Positions 49,514 through 63,710 are shown, numbered from the stretch's first letter. The stretch is DNA of 64,000 nt from Luidia sarsii (GCA_949987565.1 OX465121.1:6528774-6592773), one strand, 5' to 3'. Program-made: numbers and translations. Notes: generated by a model from the letters alone, not told the origin.

Positions 49514-49773
49514 AAGGTATCCATTGTTTCTTAGTTTTTTTTTTTTTACCAGTATCCTGGACGGTAAGAGGGTTATACATCAGTGGTTAACTTGGAATGA
49601 AATAAGAATTTTATTGATTGAAACGTTCAGATGTTGAGGGGAGGAGAGAGTCTGATCTTCTAGAAGTTGTACATGTGCCCAGAACAACACGCAGTGACTC
49701 GGAACAGTATGCACCTACTCAGAATGAGCCAAATGATCGTTGCTTGGTACCAAGCGTCTCAAAGTCTTATTAA

Positions 49774-50457
49774 CCACTTCGCGCCGGGGGCCGATGACCG
49801 CCATACGGGTTTTTTAACAATGCATCATTTTCAAATCTCGCTAAAACAATTGTAACAATATATTTCTGTTAAATAAATCGATAAAGGTTTACATGGGTAC
49901 AACAGAGTAAAACCTGGCACAATTCGGACGTCGTTGTGGGTTTTGTCAAGAGATTATCCGTTCAAAAAAGGGCCCATTGTGCGTCGTCAATGAACCGTAA
50001 CGGACTTGTGTGTGTGTGTGCGTGTACGCGGTGCTGTCAATCCCTGACCACAGACTCCAGCCTCCACTCCAGGCAGTCAAATCTTCGAGTTGGTCGGCCA
50101 CAACCGAGCGTACAGATTACGGTAAAGAATGTGGGGGGAATTCCAATGCCAGACCGATGACCGTTGGGCTGTGTGGCATGCAAAGACAATGTCCCCCGCG
50201 TGCTTTCAGCGGCAGCGCGGTATCCCTCGCTCCTCCACAGTAAAAGTCCCACAATTGCACAATTACTGCTGCTAATCTTGCAATTCATGTGGCAACTTGC
50301 GTCAAAAAGGGTCTTTGTACTGATTCGTATTGCTTTGTTGTAAGCTGAAAAGAGTCTTTGTTTAGAATGTGGACAATAGTGGTGCCCGGATTCGGAGGGC
50401 CCCGTCGCATAGTCAAGCCTATGTAGCTCCAGATTTGGAGGTCCCGGCGCGAAGTGG
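49774..50457. mobile_element. Non-autonomous piggyBac-like element
   Basis: The 684-bp element starts CCACTTCGCGCCGGG and ends with its complement, a 15-bp inverted repeat, and is flanked on both sides by TTAA (49770-49773, 50458-50461). TTAA targeting with ends beginning CC is the piggyBac signature. No transposase frame. It lies about 260 bp past the GGT7 stop codon, so it may be in the 3' UTR. Confidence 0.85.
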
Positions 50458-51867
50458 TTAATGGGGCTATAACAGTCAGATATTAGGAAGAAACCTGTAC
50501 CTTCTGTTTATCCCTGAAGAGAAAGTGACCCTATTTAGTGAAAGTGCCAAGGCAAGGCCGTCTTGCATCATGTTAGGCCTTGTGAGTTGTGAGTATAAAT
50601 TGCACCAAAAATAAGGTTAAGAGAGTACTAAACTAAAAACTGCACTTGGTTTTTTAGAATATTCTTAGATCCGAAAGGTGGGAATTTAAGGGATATTATT
50701 TGTTCTCTTCTTTCTACAAAGTAGGAATGTTGAATAAAAAGGGAGACATTATTAGGTCTATAATCAGAAGTTAAGTCATTCAGTGATGGGCTGTAATTGA
50801 TCGTAATTAAAAAAAAAAGATATTTGCATCAGATTCTGAATCTTTGGACCTTTTTTCTCTAAAAATGGTGCCTGAGCTAAACCAGCAACTATAATCAGAC
50901 ACTGGATGAAGGAATAGAATTATAGATTCACCGGCAACTAGCAAACAAAAGACTTGCATTGCATTTGAATGTCAGTGTGGGGGTGATAATTCAGGATCTA
51001 TAGATGCCACAAAAACATCCCTAAAATAAATCAGAGGAGAGGGAATAAATTAGTTTTTATTTTTGGATAATTTTGCATAAATGTCAGATGCGAAGACCAA
51101 TGATGAATTGTAGTTATCAAAGAAGACAAATACTGCCTATTTTCTTTCCATCAAATTCACTGGAGTAATAATTATGATTTTTGTTGGGTTTTCATTTGAA
51201 TCTGTTTTGTGTTAATATTTTGTTTTATTGTGAAAACCACCGTTTCAATTATAAAAAAAGCAATCATGACATTTTCTGTTTTCTGTCATAATACCTGATC
51301 TACAGGTGGACTCTGAAGCTAGTATGGAAATCTTTGTCATTTCTATAGGTCTTTTGTTTGCTATTATGAAATGTTTTGATTTGGATTCAAAGATTAAAGT
51401 GTGCAATATTCTTGAAAATTCTGTAATTCACCATTTCCTTTTCAGCTGTCTCCTTCATTTATTTGGTCCGTTGACAATGGACCTCAATGGGTGAGTTTTA
51501 GGAGTCTTAGTAATAGGCTACCTGAAACTCAACAAATACTTCATGTTCATAGTGACGATAGTTTATTTTCAACAATGCATGGAATGTAGTTGACAAATAA
51601 CACAAATCTCCATTTAAGCACAATTGAATGAAATACACATATATTCCCAACATAGACAACACATTGAACATTAAGTGTAGTGTATTTTATTTACATATTC
51701 ATTTTTAAATTGGGTTTGAAATTAAATTGCAAATTGATTAAATATGGACTTTTTTTGTGTGTTAAACTTAGCATGACTGGCGTGCATGTTAAGTCCTAAT
51801 TTAATTAATTTTATGTGTAATATGTAAAACTGCAAACTACTAAAATAACATAAATGCAGACTTTTCG

Positions 51868-51916
51868 CTCTGCCTTTGAGAAAGGTCCTGCTAGGATAAA
51901 AATGACAGGCCCTTGG
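51868..51916 (+). repeat. Dispersed repeat family A (diverged copy)
   Basis: GAGAAAGGTCCTGCTAGGAT, then AAAAATGACAGGCCC: the stem-loop is kept but GAAACGTC is degraded. Confidence 0.7.
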
Positions 51917-52854
51917 AAGTGTTCACAAAGCTATCTGTAATCTGTACTACATATTCATTGCAGTCTTCAGATTGCGAAATATTCCCCATGCAAAATGATA
52001 ATATAATTTACCAAAAACTTGTTGATACCAGGGCTCCACATTGAGCAAGTGCAAGTAATCCACAGCTCTTACACTGATTGCTTTTGGTAACCTTTCCTTT
52101 GATGTATTTTTTTTTGCTCCCTGTACAAAGCCCGACCTCATTGGCCTTTGTGTATTGAGTCTTTACAAAATGCGTCTCTGATTTTCGGAGACCTTTGAAA
52201 ACTGACAACCATAGCAACGGCAAACACATGCCCGCAATCTCTTTGTCACGAGCACTTATTCACTCTTGGGTTTTTTTTTTTTTGGAAATTAACTTCCACT
52301 CAAAGGTACCTCAATATTTAATAAACCTCTGTGAAAGCTCTCTAGTATGGTTCAAGGTTTGGTTGCACGAACCCCCAGCAAAAATAACTTGGTGTTGAAA
52401 ATAGTGTTGAGAATAGATTTTATTTATTGCACATTTCCTCGGTGGGTATCCAAATGTCAAAGTACCCCAGACATAGCTTCATTGTAAGAAATAGACGTGT
52501 GACGTATAGAGCCTCAATGCCATGGGGTCTTAGGCATTCTCGGCGTGGTTAAATTGTTTTTTATTCCTGGTGATTTTTGTGTCCAATTTTATGAAGGTGC
52601 TAAAAAAAAACCAGAACAAACAAATCGAAACCCCCCACTTTGGTTGAAGTGTGGAAGTTTTAATTTGATGCCTTCGTGACTAAATATAGCAACAATTTAA
52701 GACTAATATTTCAGACTTTACACTCAAATGCTATGTCACAGACTAAAACATGAATATACTGCTTAGCAAACGTATACAAATTACTGTGAATTGAATGAGC
52801 TGTGCATCTGGTGAACTGCATGGCAAGAAGCATTGAGCAAAAGACATCTTTAAT

Positions 52855-55800
52855 TTATGAGAATTCCTTCTCAATGAAATCTAGCAATTCTTCCTCGGAT
52901 GCATTGTACTTAGGTGCTGCGATGTCGGGACCAAGGGAGGATCTATACAAGGAAACAAAAGGATCAGATTTAGTCAATGCTGTAGTAGTGATTCATCCAT
53001 TCTTAGTTTTGAGTCTGAATACATGTATGATGGTATTATGGAAAGTACATCTACATAGGTGTACACATTATGTACTCTGGTTATGTATAAAGCAAACTAG
53101 GACCTGAATGCATGAATACATGAATTTTAAGCAGGTCATGACCTTACCCCTGCCTGTCACTGGCTGGTGTTCCTGAGCTGGATAAAGTGGATGATGTGCT
53201 TCCTGTATGGAGTGAGGGAAGAGTTCCTTGGCGGGATAGACTGGTATTGTATCCTTTGTATGTGGCGGGTAAAAGCTTGTCCAATTCATGCCTGTTTGTC
53301 TGAGGAGAAAAAAAAACAAGAAAAAGAAAAGAATTTAAATATTATATTTTGGGGGGTGCTGTTGAAATAGTTATTATCCAAAGCATATTTTGCTATTGAA
53401 GTAGTTTTTATTCATCATATCTTGTTCTTTTGAGATAATTCTACATTTTCACTGGAAATGGTACAGACATAATTACTGTAAGTGTAAAAATTTATCCATT
53501 TCCTATGAATCTAGATTATACAGCAATCAAATACAGCTTGTAACTTGTTTTTAAATTATGAAATCACATGATTGGTGTTTGAAATACTAGCTACTTATCA
53601 GCATTGTGATTCTTACCTTTTTATTTGCTGCTTTGAATCTGGCTATGTCAAATCCCTTTTCCTGAAGGAAGAAATGGATAGGTTTGATAGTCAGTTCATG
53701 AAATAAATTACCTTTTGCCTTTGGGGAGGAATACTGAACAACTACATGTACGTTGCCTTCTCTCTAACCTTTTCAACAATGCAAATTGGAATGAATGGAT
53801 TAATTTGTACTGAAACCATGAAGATGTACCTATTAGTTTTCCAAGAATCTCATGGGTAGCCCTACTATCTTGCATACATACATGCACATTGTATAATTTT
53901 ACGTTACAATCACATTGTACCTTTACTGCTGTTGTGCATTTGTGATGGGAATACATCTATGTACGTGTACATGTACATTGTATATATTCATGAATACTGT
54001 ATTTTCCCATTCCTTGTCACAATGTCTACTTATAAATAGCACAGTTACGCAAAACAGAAATTATGAAATGTGGGTGGGTTGAAAAGGATCAGGAAAGGAT
54101 AAGATAACAGATAAAGAATGGATTTCCATGACAACTACTCAAATATACGTGCACATTTACTCCAACCAGAATGAAAAGACGTATACATGTACAGATTGCT
54201 TAGGAATAGGAGGGGGTTTAAGTATGACTAGATTGCATGGCACATTGAATATCTTTGTGAATTCTGAAGACTTGTGGTGAGAGTGGGATATTTTGTCATT
54301 TTATTTTGACTGAGTAGGTCTTGAGCAATAAGCATTTGCAGTTTCGTCTGTGGTGAATCTCACGTCTTATCCAACCTTGATGTGAATGCTACATGTATTG
54401 TACATAGCTTTCCTCAGTTCTCACAATGTAATGCAATTTGGCAAATGGTAGGCCTTGGGGTAAAGATTGATGTAAAATCTGAATGGCTTATTCACGCATC
54501 ACAGAAAATTATAATTATTCACAAGATGTTTATACAATTTATATATTAGATACAAGAAGCAATTTGTGTCAAATTTAATTTGGGAGGAAATTCATTGCCA
54601 AGGTGATTGATAATGTCTGACCATTTCTACAATAATTGAATTTTGATGATTCTTGCTGTAATTTTGTTTCACATTTCATTTATATTCAATGTCCCTATTA
54701 TCCCAAATTTTAATACAAAATTTCATTTCATACTGTACATTTACAATTTTTGTAAAGAAACAAATAAGTTGTCCATGATTATTTGAAAGCTTGGCTATAA
54801 CCCTAACCCTAACCCTGGCACACTTGTTCTACTCCATGTAGCTGGGACGACTGATGGTGATGACATGGCACATCAGAATGAATCTCAGTTTGGAGTCTAG
54901 GATAACAATTTTCTATTGTTGTGTATTCTGCCACACATGTACAATAACCATCAATACTTACACCACATGTTACCATGGCAATACCATTACCCTTCTTTCT
55001 TCATAGACTAGAGGTATGGGCTCTTTGTACCAGAATCTGCTTAACTCTAACATAATCGTCCTGGGCACGCATCCTATTATCATAATTTCTAAGGAGTACT
55101 AAAAATGTTTGATTTTGTGATTTTTTTATTTCAATAAAGTCTGTTAGATGTTTATACTCCTTATAGTCATAGGTACATCTCAGGGTCAGTTGTTTAAAAC
55201 ATTCGCAAGAATATAATTTAGTTTTTCCAATCACGGATGCAAAATAATTTTACTGATAAGGGATTGGGATAAAATATAGGTGGGGGCAAAAACTAAGGTG
55301 GGAAAGGTGTTTACATTTTAAAAGTCAAGATTAGGAATTAAATATGAATATCAGTAGTTAGTTGATGTAAGTTGAGTACTGGCGAATACATTGATCATCA
55401 GATATATTGATTAATCTAAGAAAAGTTAAAATTTGGGGTGAAATTCTTCAGATGTCTCACCTGCATTGTAGTATCCGTAGTTTTGAAGTCATTTGTGTCA
55501 TCATTGATGACGATTGCATCAGAATGACGTCTCACGTGCATCGTCGAACTATTCCGAGATGTTAGGCTGGTTCCACTCATTTGATTGTCGGAGGATGTGT
55601 CTCTCTGATGCCAGGAGTCTTGGTACCTGGTTCGTAGGATTCTCTCCTGTTGGATAAGATCTTCAGGACGTTGCCAAGTTGAGATGGGTTTCTCGATTCG
55701 TTTCTTAGCAAGAGGGGGAGGGGCACTGGAATGGCCTGGGCCATAGTCCTGCTCATATCCATCACGAGTAGATTGGTGGTGAAGATGAAGATGCTCTAAT

Positions 55801-56393
55801 TGCTGGTTGTCCGAGTTTCGTCTTAGAGTTGGTTTGGGCTCCACGGAGTGACTGTCCGTTGGGACGATGCCTTGGGTATGCAGCGGACCGTAGCCCCGTC
55901 GCTCGTGGGGGAGTTCCCCCGTGGTGGCTGCAGCTAGCCTCGGTAACCTCCCCCCTTCCCCGGACACTGAAGACACCGAGGGTTGCTTGGCTCGATGCGG
56001 CCCCAGCGATGCGGCCTCCACCGAGTCCTGCCCCTCCAGCACCCGATCGATCTCCACACAAAACTTGCTGATGGCTTCATCATCCAGGTCAGTGCTAGAC
56101 TTCTTTCTAACTCGAAGGTTGGCCTCGTTTTTCTTCACGATCCCCACCTCAAAATCACTCCTTTTGGGATTCGATCCGGCCATATCTTTCGCGCTCATGG
56201 ATGTAGAAGGCTGATCGTTCACGGCATCATCGTTGTCGATGTTCGAGGGCCGGGAAAGGTGAGGTTTTGTGAAGTTTCCCTGGTAGTGGGCCGAACTCTG
56301 GGTTTGGTATTCCTCACGATCGCTGCTTAACTCACTCGCACATGTTATCTGTGTGGAGGGATCGCTCTTATCCAGACTAGCAGTATTTCCCAT
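52855..56393 (-). CDS. Cystin-like N-myristoylated protein
   Basis: Probably a lipid-anchored ciliary membrane protein. Coding exons in transcript order: 56393-55461, 53661-53617, 53299-53148, 52942-52855; phases agree, 405 aa. The start MGNTASLD fits the N-myristoylation signal MGxxxS, which fixes this ATG over the upstream in-frame one. Most of the chain is polar and low in complexity. It is likely disordered, with an amphipathic stretch ISKFCVEIDRVLEGQ near 110 and basic clusters (RVRKKSS, KKRIEKP). The C terminus PKYNASEEELLDFIEKEFS resembles that of vertebrate cystin-1, recalled as SYDHSEEGLMASIEREYCR. Cystin-1 is a short, myristoylated cilium protein linked to polycystic kidney disease in mouse; this protein is about 2.5 times longer. 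Homology is inferred from the two ends only. Confidence 0.6.
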
Positions 56394-59157
56394 ATCTCCA
56401 GGAAACCGAGCATCTGAGTCAAAACAAACCCCTGAAGTCTTTACAATGCCCAAACAAAAGAAGTTAAACCGCACACAAAGCTACTATGGACAGAAAGGCA
56501 AATCAATATTGGAACATGTTCACGGAGGGTAGTGCGTGCACGTCAGTCAGCCTTGCTTGCCCCACGTACAATGACGCGTGTACGGTATTGACGGGTGAGG
56601 GTCACTGAATACGTCATCCGATAATTATTATTCTACAAAAGTACAATCAGGGTCGTTAGTCTTTTGTTTCCGCGAATGGTTTAGCGAATTAAGGCGGGGG
56701 CTTTCATCACAAGTTGGACCAAGCGTGGACCGAACTCAGTCGAGTTTAAAAAATGGCTCAATCGTTCAAAATGGCTCAATCGTTTTTGTTTAGAATGTAG
56801 GGTTGGCCTTACAAATAGAAATATAAATCCATCCACTAGTAACTGTCTGACTTTACTACAGTACTGGCGGCACTAGGTCTGCCCGTATGTTATTTTTGTT
56901 GTTGACTGACTTGAATAAAAGTGAATGGGTTCAATCTAGAAAAGGGAATTTAAATGCATAACTCATTAATTATTAATTTAACAAGGTCCTGTAAAAGTAG
57001 ACCTCAAGTTGCCTAAACCCAATACAGTTATAGTTACAGCATGGAGGATTTTCCTCCATGGTTACAGGAATTAAACTGACAACGATTGAGCAGGAATTTA
57101 GCACACATAATGCCATAAACCATGCATAAACAAACTTCATCCAAAGTTTAACTTCGCAAAGTATACAAACCCTGTGGCCCTTGTAATCATCTCAGCTGGA
57201 CGTGTGATTATCGGCTGTAAACAACAGGATTAAATCACCTAATCATTCTGGTTGATTTAACACAAATAATCCCAGTATCACAAGTATCAACTTCATCATG
57301 GCATGTATCACTGTCACTGTCAGCGTCACGCACACCGTGACGTTGCTATGGATTCTACGACCCTGTCCATTCTTGAACGGGTGAGCAATTTTTGAGAAAT
57401 AATTCGTTTTTTTGGACTTACATCGGCATACAAAATTCCGCATCATTCTAAGTGATTATTTATAAAGAATTGTCGGTACTGCCATCATTTGGTTTCTTGT
57501 GGGAAAATTAAAATATAAATTTAAACTTAATCTCAATTCTTAAATAAAAATCTCCCCTTGAGTTATAATAGTACTGGCCGACGAACTTTTGGCAAATAAG
57601 ACGTAGCATTGAATATCGCTCGCTTCGTGTATAAAAATGTAATTTTTTTGAATTACTTTCAGACGAAATTCTGCAAAATTCTAAGTTTACGCAATCAATT
57701 TTTGGAAGGATTGCTAAAAAGCATGAGTACTCTAAACACGACGAACGTAGGTTTTTTTTCGACAAAATAATGAATAAATAAGTCTTTAGAAATTTATGCT
57801 TGTTTCAGGATTTTGGTTCCTGTCGGGTTTGGTCGTATTTGTTTTTGAATCCAATTATTCGGCCCTGAAATCTAAGGCAAACCCTAAAAGAAAAGCAGAA
57901 ATATTATTTATAATAATTATTTTTGGCATTTTTTGGATGGGAATTATTTTTAATTCGCTGTTCTGGCTAGCGCCCTCTTTTGGCAGAGAAACGCTCGGGC
58001 TGAGCCTAGCTGTGCTATTCAGTGGCTGCGGCTGGCAATAGTATGTAAGGTATACGAACTGGCTTCAACTCTTGACACCCGGCTTCCGTCACTCAGCGTA
58101 TAATTCGAAGTCGTAGCCAGTGCGTCCAACCAAGGCCTGGCTTACGCCAACCAGATTACGTCTGGAAACAAGACCACGTTTGTTGACAATTTCTGCGTGT
58201 GATGAATTCATGGCGCATGCTCGAATCCTCGTGAAAATCATCCCGGAAAAAGGTAAAAACGTGGCTTTTGGTAATTTTCTCTTCGTAAATGATTTTATAA
58301 AAGGTGTGTGCTTCATTTTGTCGATTATTTTTCGTTTTAGCGACCAGGAAAAGGTAAATTTCGTTGGCAAGTGCTCGTCGGTTTTTGTCGATGACGAAAC
58401 ACTTTCTAATTCCAGTGCACAATATTTTGTGCACAACATGGCAGATATACTGTCTGTAGTCTGTATGACTTCGCCTTATTCCACGTGATGGGTTTTTTTT
58501 TATATTGAGGTGAATTGATCCCTTTTTATGTAACGCCTTATCCCTTTGAAAAGGTGATTTAGTTATTTAGTGTTTGCTAAGAGCTGTTGAAATTCACTCT
58601 TTGGATCTCTGAACTTGCAAATTTGCAAGTTTGTATTTTTATTATTTAAGGAATCTTCAGATCGATCAATCAATTAATTAATTAAATAACTTAAGGTAAC
58701 ACTAACAACACAAGTAACACTAACACTAGTATTAGTAACACTACAGTAACAATGTGCAGGTAGTCAGGTCACTTACATTTGATAATACTTAATAGGACTC
58801 AGTTTACATCACTAATGGACTGAAATTAAGTACCTTCGACCATGGAGGAATATATTCCTCCATGCTTCAACCTTGGGCCTGTGTATAGCCTTAGGCTAGT
58901 ATTATAATATACTTTAATAGGCCAAGTCATTAGCCCATGCACTGTGAGAGGCTCGTTAGTAGTGTACAGTAGATCAGGTCATTGGAGCCCTTTAGAATCA
59001 CTTCATGTAATGATTTCCTGTATTAATGAGAAGTATTAATGGGTAAGAAAATTTAGTAATTGGATCTTCAACAGGAATACCAGGTACAAGTAATGTCCAC
59101 ACTACATGTACAATGTACATGTATATTATTGATACATTAATACAATACATTTCTTAA

Positions 59158-59320
59158 AGTGATATACAAAAATGTTGCAAACTGCTTACTGACTAAAATT
59201 ACCAAAATGCAAATCTCAAAATGTAGTGCGCCTGACGTTTCGATCCTAGCAGGACCTTTCTCAAAGGCAGAGAAAGGTCCTGCTAGGATGGAAACGTCAG
59301 GCCCACTAAATTTTGAGACA
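59158..59320. repeat. Dispersed repeat family A, inverted pair
   Basis: Starts with the TGATATACAAAAATGTTGC lead, carries a minus-oriented core, then a plus-oriented core joined through AAAGGCAGAGAAAGG. Near-perfect foldback. Confidence 0.9.
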
Positions 59321-60387
59321 ATACATTTCTGTGTGATTTTTGAATGTTTAGTCTGTAAAAACCACATTTGATGCAAAAACATCCCTCAGGCCTGAACCAC
59401 CAGATTTGTGCGCTGCATGCATGGCAAGGAACTCATTGCAAGAATAACATGTAAGACTTGTGACACCCTTTGATCCTAGAGGTACAATTGATATTTATAG
59501 GGTGTAGTGTGATGCACAGGAAGTATCCAATCACAGACAAGATAAGCATCTTACAGCGCTGTGCCATCCATTTCAATTCTGTGTAATCCTCAATTAAGAC
59601 AAAGAAATCAAACCAAATAAACAGATTAAAAAGAAACCTAAATACTTACAAAAAACTCAGTCAACATTCTTTAAAAATTTTTTTCCAAAAACCAAAGACA
59701 ACTGTATTTGATAGGAATATATGGAGCCATTGCTTTGATTTCCAATTCCATGAATTTGGTTGTAGTCATTGTGTCAAAGATTTGCTGAATTTACCAAAAA
59801 TGCACACAAAAACCCAGAAAAAAACCTATAGAAATGCTGCTTTGAAACAAATTTTCAAAAATCGACATTAGATCAATTTTGGGGGGAATTATAGGAATTA
59901 GAATTGTTTGGGAAATACCCAGTCATTGTGGCTGTGTGTTCTGTAATTCTATTTTCTAGATCCCTGTGGTTGGTTTCTGATTTCATGGAAAGACAGGATG
60001 TGGGAAGTCACCCAACCACAATGGAACATTTTATTCCAGCTTCTGTAGTTGGTTTCTCTGTAAGGGGGTCATTATTTTCTACATAATGATTTTATATCCA
60101 CACACAATGACTTGTACATATACTGGCCTACATGTATTGTAATCTTATGCATGTTCAATTTAGTTCAATAAGATCTTTATTTCAATGCCTTAAATTATTA
60201 TTTGATGTGTGCTTGATCAAATTAACAAAATAGGACGTGGCATGTTGTTCCTAGCAGAACCTCTCTCAAATGCTAAAAGCTGCCTTTGAGAAAGGTCCTG
60301 CTGCAATGGAAACTGACCCTGAATAATGGAAGATTTGCACAATGTTTGTCTTTTAGGTCAGTTAGAAGACACAAAATTAGTTTATAA

Positions 60388-60475
60388 TATAGGAGGGTTT
60401 GCAGTGACACCATGTATAAGGTCTCTTTTAAAAAGAAGAGGTATGGTTCTGATAAGAACCTGAGTACATAACTTG
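60388..60475 (-). repeat. Dispersed repeat family B remnant
   Basis: GGTTTGCAGTGACACC is followed by an AAGAAGAGGTATGGTTCT block, the complement of the middle of family B. The stem-loop end is absent. Confidence 0.6.
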
Positions 60476-61524
60476 TTTAGTTAAAATCAAGAGTAAAACC
60501 ATTTATAATGATAACAGGGTCTAAAATTAAATAGCAACATTGCTCAAGGTAAAGAGGAAGTGAAAATAATGGTTGTATACCCCATGCAACTTGTGTGTGG
60601 AAGGTTACAATGAATTCCACAAAGAACATTGTATCATGTATTTCCGACATAATATTATGTACATGTACAGTATGTATACAACATGCATTTACCATACTCA
60701 TGTACATGTATTGTTGATAGATTCTTTGACCAGTAAACTGTAAAGTACATCCAACGATCCTTTTTTTCTATGAAATGGGAAATGAAAATAGAGGGTCATG
60801 TTGCCCCCAGAATGGCAAGGCTTTGCACATACATGTACATGTACAAGTAATTGGATCGCTATCAAAGTCCGTGTTTATGTTTGTGCAAGGTCAATATTTA
60901 TTTACCTGGTTCTTATAGATAGTGTGGTTTTGCTAAGCAGAATAGTAGGAGAGCTTTATTCTTAATTATCAATACTTTTGGCCATTTTGCTCAGGAACTA
61001 GTGATACAAATTGTGAAATCATAGTATACATGGAATTGAAAAGGATGGAAGAAGTCTTTGAGAAGTCTTTCAATTACATTTCCAGTTTTGTCAGTAAGCA
61101 GTTATTACCATTTCTTTGTTTGGTGATGCTGGTCTAATTTAAACATAGATGGTTAATGAAACTGTGTTGGTGGTTGGGCCATGTGACGTACAGAAGACAT
61201 ACAGACACGCTTGGGGCTAGACCTGTGCTTGATGACTCCACATACATGTTGATTTGGGAAGAGCAGTACGGTGCATGTGCATGTCACATGCAGGACTCAT
61301 AAGATACCTTTGACGTCATTGCTCAAGGGCTGGCAACATAGAGGTTTCTTTGATGGAGCGGATATCATGCTGAGAGAATTTATGTCCCACAGAGACTGAA
61401 TTGAGGCTTGGGTCGGTTTACCACAGCAGGGTTTACTAAAAACATCTTTATGCAATTGCCCAAAATGTAAATTTTTAAGAATTGACTTAAAGTGATGTAC
61501 ATAATATATATAGGGCCTATATAT

Positions 61525-61785
61525 ATACAAAAATGTTGCAAACTGCTATACTGACTAAAATTACCAAAATGAAAATCTTAAAATTTAGTGGGCCTTACGT
61601 TTCGATCCTAGCTGGACCTTTCTCAAAGAAAGGACCTTTCTCAAAGTAAGGACCTTTCTCAAAGAAAGGACCTTTCTCAAAGAAAGGACCTTTCTCAAAG
61701 AAAGGACCTTTCTCAAAGAAAGGACCTTTCTCAAAGAAAGGTCCTGCTAGGATCAAAACGTCAGGCCCACTAAATTTTAAAAGAA
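61525..61785. repeat. Family A inverted pair with internal 18-bp tandem expansion
   Basis: A family A pair whose junction segment (GAAAGGACCTTTCTCAAA) has multiplied about seven times between 61620 and 61745. Each unit contains AAAGGACCTTT, which is almost self-complementary. Confidence 0.9.
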
Positions 61786-63363
61786 TTGAATAAACATACA
61801 TATATATATAATGCATGAAATTAATACAAATGATTTCACACATTTAATGGCAAAGTTTGCTCATAAAGTAGAAATTCTTCTTTTGTTAAAAAAACCCTCA
61901 AATTTAAACACTGGAATTACGGTAGTTTTTTCAGAAAATGGATGCTGTACTACCCGGTATGCATCGTGCTAAATTGTTTGCCAAAAACAAACTATGGGTT
62001 TTTTTTGCTGTTTGCTGGTACCATTATTTTGAACATGTAATGCTATGAAATCATTCCCAGGTTACCAGTCATTAAGTTGGATTTTATGTTGAACAATTTT
62101 AGTCATTATAGCAATAAGCAAGTCACAAAGAAATGGGTGTTTGTAATGTTTAACCATCCATGGTTTAACTAAGGAAGAATATATACATGTACGTATACAT
62201 GTACATGTGTGCTACATGTACATGTCAAGCAGATCTTGGAGTTGATAAATCCCTGAATATTTTTTTGCAAATTGTTTCGATGATTCCAGCTAGTTTGCCT
62301 TATCACTGGTCAGTTTCAGGAGGTTGGGTCCAAAATGACCTTAATCTATTGAGCTCGTGACTGACCTCTCCATAGGAATGAACAACACCAAACCATCATG
62401 TCTCCAAATAGACCCTACGCTGTGTATGGGATGGTGTGCACATGTGTACATGTACTGTACCTTGTATTGCACAACCTTTGTTAAAGTGGATTTCCCTCAC
62501 TCAATTGCTCATGTATTGAACTGTGGGCGCAGTTCAATTCATACAAGCATGGACAGCCAAAACAACCTATGACATCATCAAATAGCAGGTGCTATAAATA
62601 ACCACAGGGAATACAGTATAAAAGGATCTGTGCACTATGCACATAGGGTCAGTGCCTTGTGTGGAGATGGCATACATGTACTTACAAAGATCAACAAGGC
62701 TAGGTGAATATTGGTCTGTGTGTTAAATTAGTGTAAGTATTTATAACATTCTTACATTATAGTCACACTCTATCTCTACATCAGTACATGTATGTACCGG
62801 GTACATTATGGCTACATTATCTTTTGGATACATTCATGTGCAAGATAATTAGCTATCAAAGGTACATATTGACGGCTATACCATGACGATAGTGAGAAAT
62901 ATCTGAAGCTCAATCTCTTATCAGTGTTTTGGATGTTGTTACGGATGTTGCAAATTAGTTCTTCTTCTTTTTTAGCCATGATTGTACATGGAGATCATTT
63001 TTGTGTAATTAACTCTTTTTTTTTAAATCCATCAATTTAGAGACATCCAGTGAGACAATTCATGGAAAAGGCAAAGAAAACATTCACTGGACTTTTTCAC
63101 AGATTTTAGATTTTTTTAGTTAGTCTTTCTTGTACAGAAAAGCAGAAAAAAAACGTCCATATGTAGGCTTTGACATACTAATACTAAAATAGTATCTCTA
63201 AGAAACGAAGTCGTGCTACACTGTATTCCAATCACTGGTAACATACTAACATCCCTAGCATTAATTAAGCTATCTTTACCACCACAGATGCAATTATAAC
63301 ATTTGGGAGGTATTTACATTTTACATTTACAAGTTACATTTTCTCCTTTCTGGAAGCTGTTAA

Positions 63364-63710
63364 AGCCCCTACACAACATTGGTCGAGGTCAAAGAATAGC
63401 ATCCATATACGTTGTCTGATCCAACATATGCATGAAATAGCACACCTGTGAAAATTTTAGCTCAATCCGCCAACCGAGTCTTGAGAAAATCGTGAAAAGC
63501 GAAAATGTAGCATTCAACTGTTCCAAAAAATAGTTTAGTTCTCGGTGAGACATAAACTATTTCTTTTACTTGTTTCATCCAAAATACAACATTTTAGGTA
63601 GAAATATTTCAGTGAGAGGTTTCTACTATAACCATCTTCAAACTGTATAAGTTTCATGTAAATCTGTGAACATTTCTGTTTTCCGATCTTACCAATGTTG
63701 TGTAGGGGCT
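63364..63710. mobile_element. TTAA-flanked MITE
   Basis: A 347-bp element with 19-bp terminal inverted repeats (AGCCCCTACACAACATTGG and complement), flanked on both sides by TTAA (63360-63363 and 63711-63714). TTAA duplication suggests mobilisation by a piggyBac-type transposase, although the ends differ from those of 49774-50457. No coding capacity. Confidence 0.85.

Larger units (their letters stand above)
49514..52854. other. Convergent intergenic region between GGT7-like and cystin-like genes
   Basis: No supported gene. It holds a TTAA-flanked element at 49774-50457 and a family A copy at 51868. AATAAA strings at about 49872 and 51043 could end the GGT7 transcript. TTTATT at 52419 reads AATAAA on the minus strand and could serve the cystin-like gene. 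Confidence 0.5.

Noticed and set aside
54795..54820. Telomere-like CCCTAA repeats
   Set aside because: Only about three units are present, too few to suggest a former telomere.
57796..58041. 81-residue hydrophobic plus-strand frame
   Set aside because: No family resemblance or splice context; an AT-rich stretch easily gives hydrophobic codons by chance.
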